Assembly (NCBI GenBank): GCA_026770025.1 | Contig: JAMXDE010000028.1 | Location: 372,001 to 436,000, forward strand | Direction of reading: 5' to 3' | DNA from: Craspedostauros australis | Lineage: Eukaryota > Bacillariophyta > Bacillariophyceae > Mastogloiales > Achnanthaceae | DNA length: 64,000 nucleotides | In this document: positions 30,151 to 40,668 of the stretch, in pieces | How positions within the stretch are numbered: position 1 is the first letter of the stretch | Layout: each line of letters starts with the position of its first letter | Made by a program: the position numbers and the translations under genes | The notes under the pieces: generated by a model | What the model was told of the DNA's origin: nothing | The model's database searches: none | Seen by the model: the letters and a program-made list of their open reading frames with translations, nothing else

Positions 30151-30528
30151 ACATTTTTTGGCCAGTTGGTCCGTCCTTCCGAGGCTCTCGCAGTGCGCCG
30201 TGTTGTAGCAATGCTCCGTCGGTCCGACTTTTTGACGAGAACCGTCAATCTTCCGTCAATACCGGTTCAACAAAAACGGGTTGCAGCAAGACTTCGTGTT
30301 GAGGGTCCACCCAACATTTCCACCCAATTTGGGCCATGTTTTTGTTGTTCTCGTTCGGCACGTCACGGAGTTGTGTTGTGGAAGCGGGCATGCTCGTTTT
30401 GGCGAGAACCATTACCATCGCCCGTAGATTTTGTACTGGATGTTTTATCACACATCCGAGCCGTCGCTGCCTGAACCTTCGCGATTGCTGGTGGTCGTGT
30501 TGACGGACAGACATATATTTTGCGCTTT

Positions 30529-31413
30529 TTACTGTTGTCGGTGCGAAAGAGTCGTTTTTGCTTCGGGTGTTTTTTCAGTCGGGTGATCATGGTGGCCGAC
30601 AGAGGAGTTTTGCACAACAAGCAAAGTCGCCAACGCAGAAAACCAGCCAAACAAAGTGCCCAAGCGCACACCAATTCGATTTGTAAGTGGTATAGTGTAC
30701 AGTGAAAGCTGGCATGCCCCTTCATCTTGAGGATGACTCCCGTCGAACAGAGCAGTGACAAAAGCGGCGAGTGCTGGTCTTGCCAGTGCTTTTGTGAGCA
30801 TATCTGCAAAGTTTTGTGCTGGTGGAACATATACTGGCACTTGCATACCGGCTCACACAGATTTGCGGACTTTGCGAAATGATATCGCTGCATGATTCTC
30901 TTGTAGCAGGCTCTCTGTGATCGTCGTGTTCGAGATCGCAGCATTGTTGTCACGGAATGCGATTACTGGCGACTTGACTTGCACCCTCAGCAATTGGAAT
31001 GCACATTGTAGCACAATGATCTCTTCTGCCACGGATCCCATGACATTGAATTCGGCGCCATATGTTGAAGTTGTGGCTGATGATTGCCTCTTGCTTGAGA
31101 AGTATACTGGTGTTCTTCCAACGCATAGAATGATGCCAGCATTGGATCTTCATGTGACTCAATCATGTACATGATTGCCATTGACGAATGCATACATTGG
31201 CAGTTGTAGGTAGATCAGCTTTGGCAATCTGTTGTTGATTTCCTCTGATGCTTCCGGGTATTCCTCCTTCATCTGCGAGGCCATTTCTGGATTGGATGGT
31301 GTTGCGTTGAAGTTGTCAAATATCATTGGGCGAGAGTCAATCTGTGTTTGCAATGTGGACTTGTGCTCCAGATATCCCCATACTTTGATGGCTCTCTCAA
31401 GGCGTCATTTGCA
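30529..31413 (-). pseudogene. Copia fragment A: RNase H and 3' end
   Basis: A Ty1/copia polyprotein C-terminus in one continuous frame, interrupted by TGA at 31405, 31159, 31150 and 30853 but with no frameshift. Visible are the domain entry (VWGYLEHKS, EEYPEASEEI), AFVNGNH where the first catalytic Asp would be (here Asn), the serial RNase H motifs VGRTPVYFSSKRQ, TSTYGAEF and FRDNNAAI, then NHAAISFRKVR and the terminal FADMLTK motif. Integrase and reverse transcriptase are missing. The TGA inside VT-stop-RS sits where copia proteins usually have Arg, suggesting CGA to TGA. A purine-rich AAGATGAAGGGG lies just after the end and resembles a polypurine tract. Confidence 0.75.
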
Positions 31414-32273
31414 AGATGATGCAGTGAAACGTGAAAGTGAAGAAGTTGCAAATGCAAAATCAAAACGTCCAAGTTGAACAACTCAGTTCATCATCCCGAT
31501 GAGCTGCTGGAACTGGTGTTGTTAGTCAGGTGTTAGTAGTTTGGAGTCATCCGTTTCCAGATGATTCTTGTTCTGCGTGGGACCATGTTGGTTGTGTATT
31601 GATCCCTGTTGTCATTCCAACTTGTCCAATGCATTTGCAATGTATTTGCTGCAGGCAGGCTTGCAGCAGATACTGTGATAACGCCTGATCCACAGCCACT
31701 GTTGGGCCTCAAGAAGCCAATCGGCCACATGAATGATGTCATTCTGCTTCCGCTGATGCTGCACGAGAGTGCCAGCATGCACCCTGCGGCATTGGCTGCA
31801 GTGGGTCGCCATCAGTGTGTCCACATGGCATGTCATGATGCTCAAAATATCAAGCCATCCCAACAATACGGCGTTTGACATCGACATGTTGTCATCTGGC
31901 AACAATCCACATGCTGACATCACCTGGAACAGCGTGAACGACCAAGAGCAGCTACATGTCTTTGACATCGCCCCTGGACATCGTGCTCGTCGCATTCCGT
32001 AGTGGCGATCCAGACTGCGGCATTCATATCTCATGGATAACAGCGAACATGAGGTGTGGACCCTGGGCAATGTGGCATATTGGCAAGTTCCGCTCACGGA
32101 TACTCTTGTGACTGTTGACGGTGGTGGTGGTGGTTGTTACTATTTTTCTTGCTATTTCATTGCGTTGTTCTGGTACCTCTCGGAGTCTCCCAATACTCTT
32201 GGTGTCTCTCAACTATCGTCTGACTATGAGTTGGCATGTGAGATGCTCTCTTGCTATTTCTTGTATTCTCTTG

Positions 32274-32319
<46 letters not shown>

Positions 32320-32860
32320 TGTTGGTTCTGCACGATAATCAGTGTTAGATACATACTCTGTATTTGATACATACTCCATCATTTTGTCCTCTACTGGTGC
32401 ACTACTCTGTGAGTATTCGCCAATGTCTCATCTGAACTCCTCCTTGCATATCCATGATCTTGATGCCACTTGGTCATTGAATCTTTGCCTTCTTGATCTG
32501 ATGTGGAGACAGATGTTGATGTGGTGACATGATGACATCCTGTTGATGTCAGCTGTCATCTTCCATGATCCTTCAGATTCCATATTCCATTGATGATGCA
32601 GTAGTATGGCAAGGATATCGTCATTTGAGGTTTAGTTGTGAAATACATCGATCCTTGCTCGATGTCATGCATTTCTGTCAGTTGATGGACAGACAGCATT
32701 CCTGATGCTCTCAGAAATGATTGTTCACAAATGTCCTTCCAAAATTCTGATTTTTTGTGCCCGATTTTGTGATGTGATTTCGATCAACCACAGATCAATC
32801 ACAGATCACTCACGACACAAATGTTTGCGCCGCTTGTGCGTAGAGCATAAGAGAACAATG
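31414..32860. other. Interval between two copia fragments
   Basis: No supported gene. It contains a CT repeat at 32278-32315. Short plus-strand frames here are unrelated to copia motifs. It could contain LTR remnants of either flanking fragment, but no paired repeat was found. Confidence 0.4.
32278..32315. repeat. (TC)n microsatellite
   Basis: About 38 bases of pure TC dinucleotide repeat. Confidence 0.95.
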
Positions 32861-32861
32861 G

Positions 32862-34440
32862 GTGAGCGATGCACATACACATATGTACATTCCAACAGGC
32901 AAGGCAGCAATCACAGGGCACATATTCATGGCTACTCTGGCTGCTATGGATTTCTGGCTGTTCATTGCTGTCACAACCATGGAGAACAAGACCATCTATG
33001 GCGCTGACATTTACAATGCATTTGCTGAGGCTTCTTGTGGTGCACAGAAGTACTACATGCCTGTTGATAGCCCCTTTGCTGAATGGTGGCAGTCGTAGGG
33101 ACGCGCACCCATTCCGTGTGGCTGCATTACTCTCATCAGCAAGAATCTTCAGGGTCATTCCTGAGCACTATGGCAGTGGGCGGTGCACATCGATGCACAG
33201 CTGCAGCACATGGGTTTCAGGCCCATCATGCATGCTCTATGCCTATACCGCGGCGCTTACAAAGAACACAACATGCTCTTTCTATGTCAGGTTGATGACT
33301 TTGCCATTGCATGCAGCGATGTAGCGGCTTGCTCCACGATCTGCGATGAGCTTGGATTCGTTCCTGTTCATTCCCATGAAATGATTCAGCGTTCTCGAAC
33401 ACTCCATTGGTGCGGATCTGATCCAAACTTCCACACGTGTCTCCATCCACAATAGCACACATCTCAATAAGGTTTTCAAATGGCATGAGCAGAAGAAGAT
33501 GAATGGTGCGCTCACTCCAATGGATGATGGCAATGCGCACATACGCAAGCTGGACGATTCTGAAGCCTTGGATGCATGCGGCCTCAAGCAGGCACAGGCA
33601 GACATTGAATGCTATTGTGAGGCTATTGGCGAACTCATCTGTCCTATGATCACCTGTAGGCCAGCCATCGCTTTTCCCATCATGAAACTCTTGCAATTCT
33701 TGGCGAGGCTGGCCATAGATCATTTCGCTGTTGCCAAGCAGGTTTCTTGATATCTCTTCCACACTCCCGCTCAAGGCATCGCGCTGCATTGCACCGATGC
33801 TGTCCCTGCACTACTGCCCATGCCTGTTCCAGCCAAGCAAACGCCAGTGCATGATGATGCATTTGGCCATCCAGCAGAACAACCCAATGTCCTCTAAAGG
33901 TATGCTGACAGTGATTGGGCCATGGATATTCAGCAACAACAGTCGGTGTCGTCCATCGTTTTCCATCTCGCTGCTGCTGCCGTCGCATGGAAACCAAGAG
34001 TGCAGATCACGGTCGCCATGTCCAGCACAGAGGCTGAACCTCTCTGTGCTTCCGATGCTGGCCACATGGAATTCTGCATTTGTTGCATCCTTGACAAGCT
34101 TGGTGTACTTCAGCGGGGTGGTACGGTGCTGTACGAGAACAACTGAATTGCGCTAATGATGGCCAATGCACGGCAGCCCTCGCGTCGCACACGCCACGGC
34201 GCCATTCGACATTTTGCTGTTCAACAGTGGGTGGAAAACAGCCACATTGCGTTCGCAGAAACTTGTCTGCTTTGATCGCTGCCGACATGTCTACCAAGCA
34301 GACCTCTCCGCCCCTCTTCACAAGGAACTGGGACCATGTCTCCGGAGTGATGTCCCTGTGTGGCCAGCAACATGAAGCGAGCGGCGGCTGCAACTGAATA
34401 GAGTAGTTACATACTTTTGGATCGTTTGGTCGCCCCAGTC
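32862..34440 (+). pseudogene. Copia fragment B: reverse transcriptase and RNase H
   Basis: Recognisable copia reverse transcriptase pieces in several frames: IYGADIYNAFAEA (palm region), the FLCQVDDFAIA catalytic box near 33290, then GELICPMITCRPAIAFPIMK near 33620 and the RNase H end near 33910-34300 (DSDWAMD, WKPRVQITVA, SSTEAE, LYENN, RTRHGAIRHFA). Frame changes and stops near 33098, 33455, 33750 and 34146 show it is dead. Integrase and gag are missing. It is oriented opposite to fragment A and has different sequence, so it derives from another copia family. Confidence 0.75.
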
Positions 34441-34899
34441 CATCAATTGTAGCGGGTGTCACAGTCTGGAAATTGTTCATCTGTGTGGACAGAGACTTCA
34501 CGCTTTTACTCCGCCTCACACCGAAATCATAATTCTTGTGTTCTCTGCTTTGTACAGGCTCTCACACCATGCACTCATCACAATGGATGCAGAATAGCTA
34601 CTTTGTACCACACATGAGCTTGCTTTGGTTGGAGGAGCACCCATGCACATTTTACATATGCTTTTTGTATGTGCGGTGATGCTTTGTTTGTGTACTTCAT
34701 TGGCACTTCATTGGCCAGCAGTTACATTCCAGCTTTCCACTGTCGCGAAGATTGGAGATTGATGGGTTCCATCCAGGATTCTGAGGTTTTGACCTTCTGT
34801 AGAAGCAAACTGTGTCATGGACATACATGACAGGCGTTCCAGTTCAACGCATCCTCAGACTGAGACGATGATGGAGAGTGATGTTGTGTTCAACAACAT
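34441..34899. other. Unassigned interval after copia fragment B
   Basis: Nothing identifiable. It may contain the 3' LTR of copia fragment B, but no terminal TG...CA pair with a duplicated copy was found. Confidence 0.35.
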
Positions 34900-35590
34900 G
34901 GTTGATGGTTGTGTTGGACATTTGTGGATAGTCCTGTCCACACTGTTCGACATCAGGTGTTGGATCCAAGCCATGTTGACACCATCGTCTCTCCGGCGTT
35001 CGCGACTCCCCCACTAAATCCATACAGCTGCAGCAAAGCAAAGTAGGCTGGATGGCCATGATTTAGGGCGGATGGGCAATGCAGTGGAGTGCGCAAGCAC
35101 CTCCCATGGTACCTCACAATCGCAGGCGCGCCCTCGACTACTTCACAATTGGCAGGACAGTGTCACCAACCCCATGTGGCACACGACACTGGTGCAATGG
35201 CAGGACCAGATCAAGGTCAAGGCGTCCCAGACTTCCGATGACACGACGCCTGTGCTGCTCCAATATTTTCAGATGCTGCGAACATGCCTGCCTGCCAACC
35301 ACCATCCCTGCAGTCCTGCACCCACTTTGGGAGCATCATCCGCACACTGAGCAGTCCGCCCAGCTCATTCCGTGGGTCCAAGCCATGCACCAAGGCCTTG
35401 GAGGCAATGTGTCACCAGCCACAGCAGTGCTTGTGAACTGGAAATGGAACTATGGGCGGATTGCACCCTGAGACGATTCCCCTGCCACCACAATATCGCC
35501 AGCAAACAGACCTGCCAATGGACACAGCCCTCTCTCCCAACACGATCAAAATACTGACACATCCGTTCCCACTGCGTGCAGGCATGGAGA
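34900..35590 (+). pseudogene. 3' fragment of a LINE A relative
   Basis: A plus-strand relic of the LINE A ORF2 C-terminus. It shares SPT..IQLQQ...GW, LL..WQ.SVTN..WH and LIPWVQAM.QGLG with LINE A, in the same order, but has a TAG at the GGWA motif, a frameshift near 35140 and a TGA near 35470. It keeps TGG at 35198-35200 where LINE A has TGA, so it serves as an outside reference for the full-length ORF2 end. Sequence before about 35000 aligns poorly. Confidence 0.7.
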
Positions 35591-36646
35591 ATAAACAAGG
35601 CAGAATCAAAGTGCCCCCCAGCACATAACTTAACAGTTATAATCAGTGAGGTATATATATGACACCATCATTTCGAACCTCAGAAGTAGAGCATTGATGA
35701 AGCATTGAAGTGACTGTAGTCTTCTGGGTGGTAGTGAGGAAACTGGGGGAGGGAAATGGTGGAACCCTCCCGCTCATCATCTCTTTGGAGCATTTGTGTT
35801 CAGTTTACATATTGGCTTGTGTCACGTCCTACAATAGAGTTCGTTCTCAAAAGAACTTGTCTACATGATGTCTACATGCGTGATACGTGTATGATGCAGG
35901 TTCACATTCAAAACGAGATGATTGTTCACTTGATTTCGTCATTGACACTATCAAACGTCATCATTTGATTCTCAGTCCAATCATTTCGGCTCGCTCTCCT
36001 AATGTTTCGTTGCGACGGTCATGAAGCACGCCTGCCAGATGCAACCAATTCGGCGCGTCTTTTGGTGAGACAGGAACGGGAACGGGAACGGAACCACACG
36101 ATCGTCAATTCATTCTGGTGCTATGTATATGGCAGAACATCCGTCTGTACGCGTGACCCCCAAACTGTCGATCAGTAGGAAACGCAACGATTGGATCAAA
36201 ATAATTCGAATATTTTCCAGCATGAGTCAAACAGAGAACGCGCGAAAGAAGCACATACAAAGGATGATTCATGTTTAACGTTGATATTCTCTTGTTTCCC
36301 CAAAAAGATCAATCTTGTCTTGTTTGACATCTTCGAAGACCAACAAAAAGGTTTCAAGGCTTCTCGCTACTTAGCGCTAGCGTCTCTCTTTCGAATCCAC
36401 CAGAAACCACCAGCTGGCAACTGTGATGCTGTATTTCTCGTCGATCCGAAGCCCCATCAACGAAATCGTGTTCTGACACCATCCGTTCGTCTTCACTTCG
36501 TGCGTGCCTACAAGGAGTCTACCTTAAACCCACATCAGCCCATAACTTATCTAATATAATGATGATCCACCTCGGACATTTTTTTATATATACTTCACAA
36601 TACGCTGCATAATATTCTGCAATAACCTGAAAACGCATGTAGACTG
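35591..36646. other. Intergenic, no supported gene
   Basis: AT-rich in places (35650-35665, 36585-36600). The plus frame at 36191-36559 (122 codons) has no recognisable motifs. No repeats other than those listed. Confidence 0.4.
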
Positions 36647-36689
36647 CTCCCCCCGCGACTCGTTGGTTTGTGACTGAATGGGCTCTTAA
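36647..36689 (-). repeat. 43-bp repeat, copy 2 (inverted)
   Basis: Reverse complement of 30108-30150, identical over 43 bases. It is the sequence immediately beyond the 3' TTA tail of LINE B and may be part of an older repeat into which LINE B inserted. Confidence 0.85.
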
Positions 36690-36865
36690 TAATAATAATA
36701 ACGCACTGATTATCCCCTCATCAGAGGGTTGCCTCGAAAGCTTTAACGTCGCCGGCTAACAGCGAACCCATACGGGCCGACTGCGCTCGAACGACCTACC
36801 TAGGTCTCTCACTCCTGGGCCTACCGCTGGTTGCCACTCCACCGGGCCATAAAACGTACCGCACT
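36688..36865 (-). mobile_element. 3' UTR end and TTA tail of LINE B
   Basis: Read on the minus strand, this GC-rich segment contains a small CCCTC/GAGGGG hairpin and ends in five TTA units, a typical LINE 3' terminus. It is separated from the LINE B coding end (42018) by the inverted-repeat element. Without that element, the LINE B 3' UTR would be about 250 bases (41942-42017 plus this part). The join is inferred, not proven. Confidence 0.55.
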
Positions 36866-38138
36866 GGGGAACACGGTAATTTGTCCACTCACGACTCCAC
36901 GAGCTCGTGATTGAGCTGAATCGAGTCGTGCTTTATGACGTAGTTCCCGTCAAGCGCTGAAGTTGCGCGCCGGGCGTGCCTGATCCCCGCTCTCGCCCGA
37001 TCCTCAATCTCGTGCTTGGTTAGTTGTGAGGTTCGCTTGTGCAAACGAGTGTCATTTTCGTGTCGTTTGGCGGACGGGCGTGATGCCGAAAACAAGTTTC
37101 AGAGTACTGCGACATGTTACATTGTGTCAATTCGGACAAATGTGTTCTTCATTTTTGGACAAGTCGCGATTTCGTGTCGCATACACATAATATGCTATCT
37201 ATTTCGATTATGTTTGAAATGTCCTACCACCAATGAAAAATAGTGTGTAGAAATATACGTAGCACAAGTACCAAGTTTGGCTTTGTTTGAGTTTGTGTGT
37301 CGGGGGACACAGGGGGGACAGAGGGGTACACAGGGGGGACACAGGGGGACACAGGGGGGACAGAGGGGGGACACAGGGGGTACACAGGGGGGACACAGGG
37401 GGGACAGAGGGGGGACACAGGGGGGACACAGGGGGGACATTTTGGATGTGATCCAACGGCGAAGTTCTGTCTTGTCGTGTTGCTTGGGTTTCGTTCCACA
37501 GAAGCCATTCGTCACGCATCTGTGCGCATGGCAAACAACAACCACGATAATGGCGAATGAATCTGCCTGTGTTTACAATACTTAGTGGCACAAAACGTCC
37601 GAATGTCTATGCGACATCCCATGGACACAAAGGCTTCGCATCAACTTCCAAGGCTAGTACATAATGTAGATCACCTGTACTACACAGAAAAAGTACAAGC
37701 CACATCATACATGTTTGTCATAGTCTTCACAGCATGCATTTAATTAATCCATAAAATATAGTATCTAATGAAGGGAATAAGTGCCTGATTTAGTCGTAGA
37801 TATGTGCATCATCCATCTGTTGGCTCCAATTCCTTGCGTTGTGGGTCGTATTCTGACCAAACCTTCATCGGAAAGGATAAATATCCTACATTATAACAAG
37901 ATCAGTGCATTGAGGGCATTCCAATGGGTATACTACCAGCTTGCAAACATCTAGATCCATCTGGAAGAGACGCTGGTAACCAAATCTGTGAATCGTACGA
38001 TACCGCACGGCACGCATCACACTGTACATTCTTCTTCATATCTATGCATTCCACAGACCATTTGGAGCAATCCAACCATCCATATCACTCCAATCACACT
38101 CCAAAGAGTACATACATAGAGTGTGGAGTCCTAGATCC
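36866..38138 (+). repeat. Left arm of 1,273-bp inverted repeat
   Basis: Pairs with 40669-41941. Contains a G-rich GGGGGACACA minisatellite at 37294-37440 and one unit of a degenerate 180-bp repeat starting at 37951. Pro/Cys-rich open frames across the minisatellite (for example minus 37195-37545) are repeat artefacts. Confidence 0.9.
37294..37440 (+). repeat. G-rich minisatellite, left arm
   Basis: Runs of four to six G separated by ACACA, ACAGA or TACACA, about 14 units. The G runs could form G-quadruplexes. A near-identical copy lies inverted at 41370-41505. Confidence 0.9.
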
Positions 38139-38722
38139 GTCAAGGAGGGATCCAATTCTATGGATGCGAATATCACGCAATACTGCACAAAAAGCATCAC
38201 GGTAGACAACGTTCTAAGCATATGTCAACATACAATGTTGGTATTATTGCATTCAAAGAAGCGTATCGCTTCGGATATACTCAAATGGGTGTGGTTGTGA
38301 AGTTTGAAGTCTTAGATCTGTCATGAAGGGATTGCTGTCTACAGATGCTGGTATGTCACAATGCTGAACGGTGATCATGGTGTTGTACAGCGTTCTGAGA
38401 ATATGTGCCTATGGCATGTCGACCATATTCCAATCCAATGCTTTGATGACTCCGAACACACTCCATAGAGCACAGATATGCAGCTTGATGCTGTGAATGC
38501 ATCAGGAAGGCGTATCGAGATGCGCTCAGGTGATCCACGCGTCATGACACCGCTCAGTGCCACCTGCCATCACTATCCGTAGAATTGGATCACTTCCAAA
38601 TGGATACACTATTTCAAACTTCATGGCTGTAGCTTTTGCAATCTACTTGGAGTGGTGCGGTTGATAGCATCTCTCAAGAAGGCTGGCCAAATCCATAGAT
38701 AGGCAGAAGACTGTACAGCGCC
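38139..38722. other. Inner segment with degenerate ~180-bp units
   Basis: CTAGATCC-like starts recur at 37951, 38131 and 38312 (spacing about 180), followed by partly similar sequence. The inverted-repeat arm ends at the start of the second unit. No gene. Confidence 0.4.
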
Positions 38723-40465
38723 ATGCCCACCGCACAGGCCTGTCCCACGCAGAAATCCGTGATATCAGCATTCATAGAATTGGGTCCCTCCGTGACAGAT
38801 CTAGGGCGGCAGCTCTATGCAATGGCTGACAGAACAGTTGGACCGGGTCAGAAAGTGGTCAATGGGTATGAATACAGAGGGCGTATCATCGTCCCAAGCT
38901 CGGGGCCGGGACTGGCACAATCTGAGGTGCCAAGCTTGGAGTTTCCCGATCTGATCGGCCAAGTGTCGCAGACCAAATCTTGGGCAATCCAGGTTCATGA
39001 TATCATGGGCGACATACTCACATTCACAGAAGCAATGTGATCTGGATTGCTCGTGGAGTGCAGTGACAGTTCAGTCACAGCTTGTAGAGGCGCAGATGGC
39101 GCAGGCATACACTCCAAGCATGGTGACAAAGCAGCCAGGCTGTGGATAACCCACCGCACACTGGCCACCAACAAGGTCATGCAATCGCACCAAGTGGAGC
39201 TGGCAGGCATTTACGGGGTCCTCGTCATGCTAGAGGTGATATGCGAGGCATGCCAAGTCACCCAAGGCAAAGCTGTGCCAGAGTGCAATACTGTGGGTGC
39301 TCTCAAGGATCTCGGCCGGGCTTGGAATTTATCCCCAGGGTCCGCAGATGCAGACCTGCAGAGAGCAGTCCACAATCAAAGTCATAAACTCCTGATCGAG
39401 GTGCAAGGGCGGCACATAAAAGGGCACCAAGACAGCAGCAGGGCATGGGCAGAGCTAGACGACTGGGCCCACCTCAACGTGGAGGCAGATCGACTTGCAG
39501 GGGCGGTGCGCGCTTCCCTGTCAGAGGAGTGCGTTTACAGCGGCCATATCTGAGGGGAGCGAGCGTCATTCCACCGCCAATCCAAGCTGATGTCCATAGG
39601 ATAGGACAACGTATCGGGGGAGCAAGCCACTCAATAGGCAATTGGTATTCTTCAGGCACAAAAGGTGTTCAGCAGCGGCGACCAGATACAGTGGGAAGCC
39701 ATTGCAGGGGAGTTACGAGGCCCCGACCATTCCAAAAGGATTATATCATTCAAACTCATTGCAGGAGAGGCCGTGACAGGAAAATGCATGCAACGGTGGG
39801 GCCTGCACAGCTCCAATATATGTCCCAGTTGTGGAGAACAGGAGAGCAGCGCGCACTTTTGGGAGTGCAAGGACCCTTCCAGGGTGAGAGCGGCGGCAAG
39901 GCCTGCGGCTGACACCCGCAACTGGATGAATCGATATACAACCAGCCCAGGCGTCTCGCAAGCGAGAGCTTCAGCTCTGTGCAGTCAGGTCAGCGGCACA
40001 GTCTTTCTGCGACCAACAGACATGGGACCAGGAATGAGATCCGCAGTGAGCAGTCAGGCATCTGTGGGGTCCATGGCCCTGCGGAAGGGATTGCTATCCA
40101 AAGAATGGAGCGTCTTGCAAGAAACATTCCTGAGTCATCATGATACCAAACGAACGGCCAACAAGTGGTCCACACGCTTATTTCAACGCATTTGGGAAAT
40201 CGCATGGGAGCAGTGGCAGCTTCGGAATGAAGCGCTGTTTCAGCAAGAGGAATCGGCCGAAGCCAGAATGGAGCAGGCTCTAAGACAGCTAGCAGCTTCA
40301 GTCCGGCTTCACCTCAAAGACACCCATACCAACAGCGAGAGGGTTGTCAGAACAGCTCCAGGAAGTACGGCTCCGGTGCAACAAATTGCGGCCTGGTTGG
40401 AGCAAGCAGCGCGAATGCTCGCGGAGCCAGCCGCCTATGGCACGCCGAGCCGATGGATATGGTAA
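38723..40465 (+). pseudogene. RNase H and zinc-finger tail of a LINE-like polyprotein
   Basis: One reading frame runs through the whole span, broken only by TGA 39038-39040, TGA 39551-39553, TAG 39602-39604 and TAG 39635-39637. After an opening segment of unknown fold, the RNase H-like part shows VECSDSS, SHQVELAGIYG, GRHIKGHQDSS and WAHLNVEADRLA; the Asp expected at VPECNTVGAL is not obvious. It is followed by SFKLIAGEAVTGKCMQRW, the zinc finger CPSCGEQESSAHFWEC and a Trp/Arg-rich tail (WEQWQLRNEALF) typical after RNase H in algal LINEs. The final 266 codons (39665-40465) are intact. Endonuclease and reverse transcriptase are absent. It differs in sequence from the tails of LINE A and LINE B, so it is a third family. 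Confidence 0.7.
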
Positions 40466-40668
40466 AAGCAGCAGGTCCCGAGTGACAAGGGGAGCGTTTG
40501 ACGGATTAAGGAGGGCCGCAGGCCCAGAATCAATATGCATATCAACTACGTACTATGGAGTCTGGGCTCCCTTTCCACATGGTGGGAAATTGAAAGGAGG
40601 AGGAGAAAAGTGCCGACGGCACAGATGCCAGAGAGGTGATCCAATCCTTGCGGTATTCATTAATTGAT

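Larger units (their letters stand above)
29561..30500. other. Intergenic: repeats, hairpin and inverted-repeat copy
   Basis: Holds a GGTGATGTG(A/G) simple repeat at 29590-29655, a perfect 10-bp hairpin at 29735-29756 and one copy of a 43-bp sequence found inverted at 36647-36689. The part from about 30150 could be the 3' LTR or flank of copia fragment A, but I could not define LTR ends. Confidence 0.45.

Noticed and set aside
36700-36865. tRNA or structured RNA gene
   Set aside because: GC-rich with small hairpins but no cloverleaf or anticodon arm was found; a LINE 3' UTR with a TTA tail explains it better.
37294-37440. CRISPR-like array
   Set aside because: Short tandem units with no unique spacers, in a eukaryotic transposon.
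37195-37591. Pro/Cys-rich open frames in the inverted-repeat arms (also at 41216-41612)
   Set aside because: They only translate the GGGGGACACA minisatellite in three frames at once; not collagen-like proteins.
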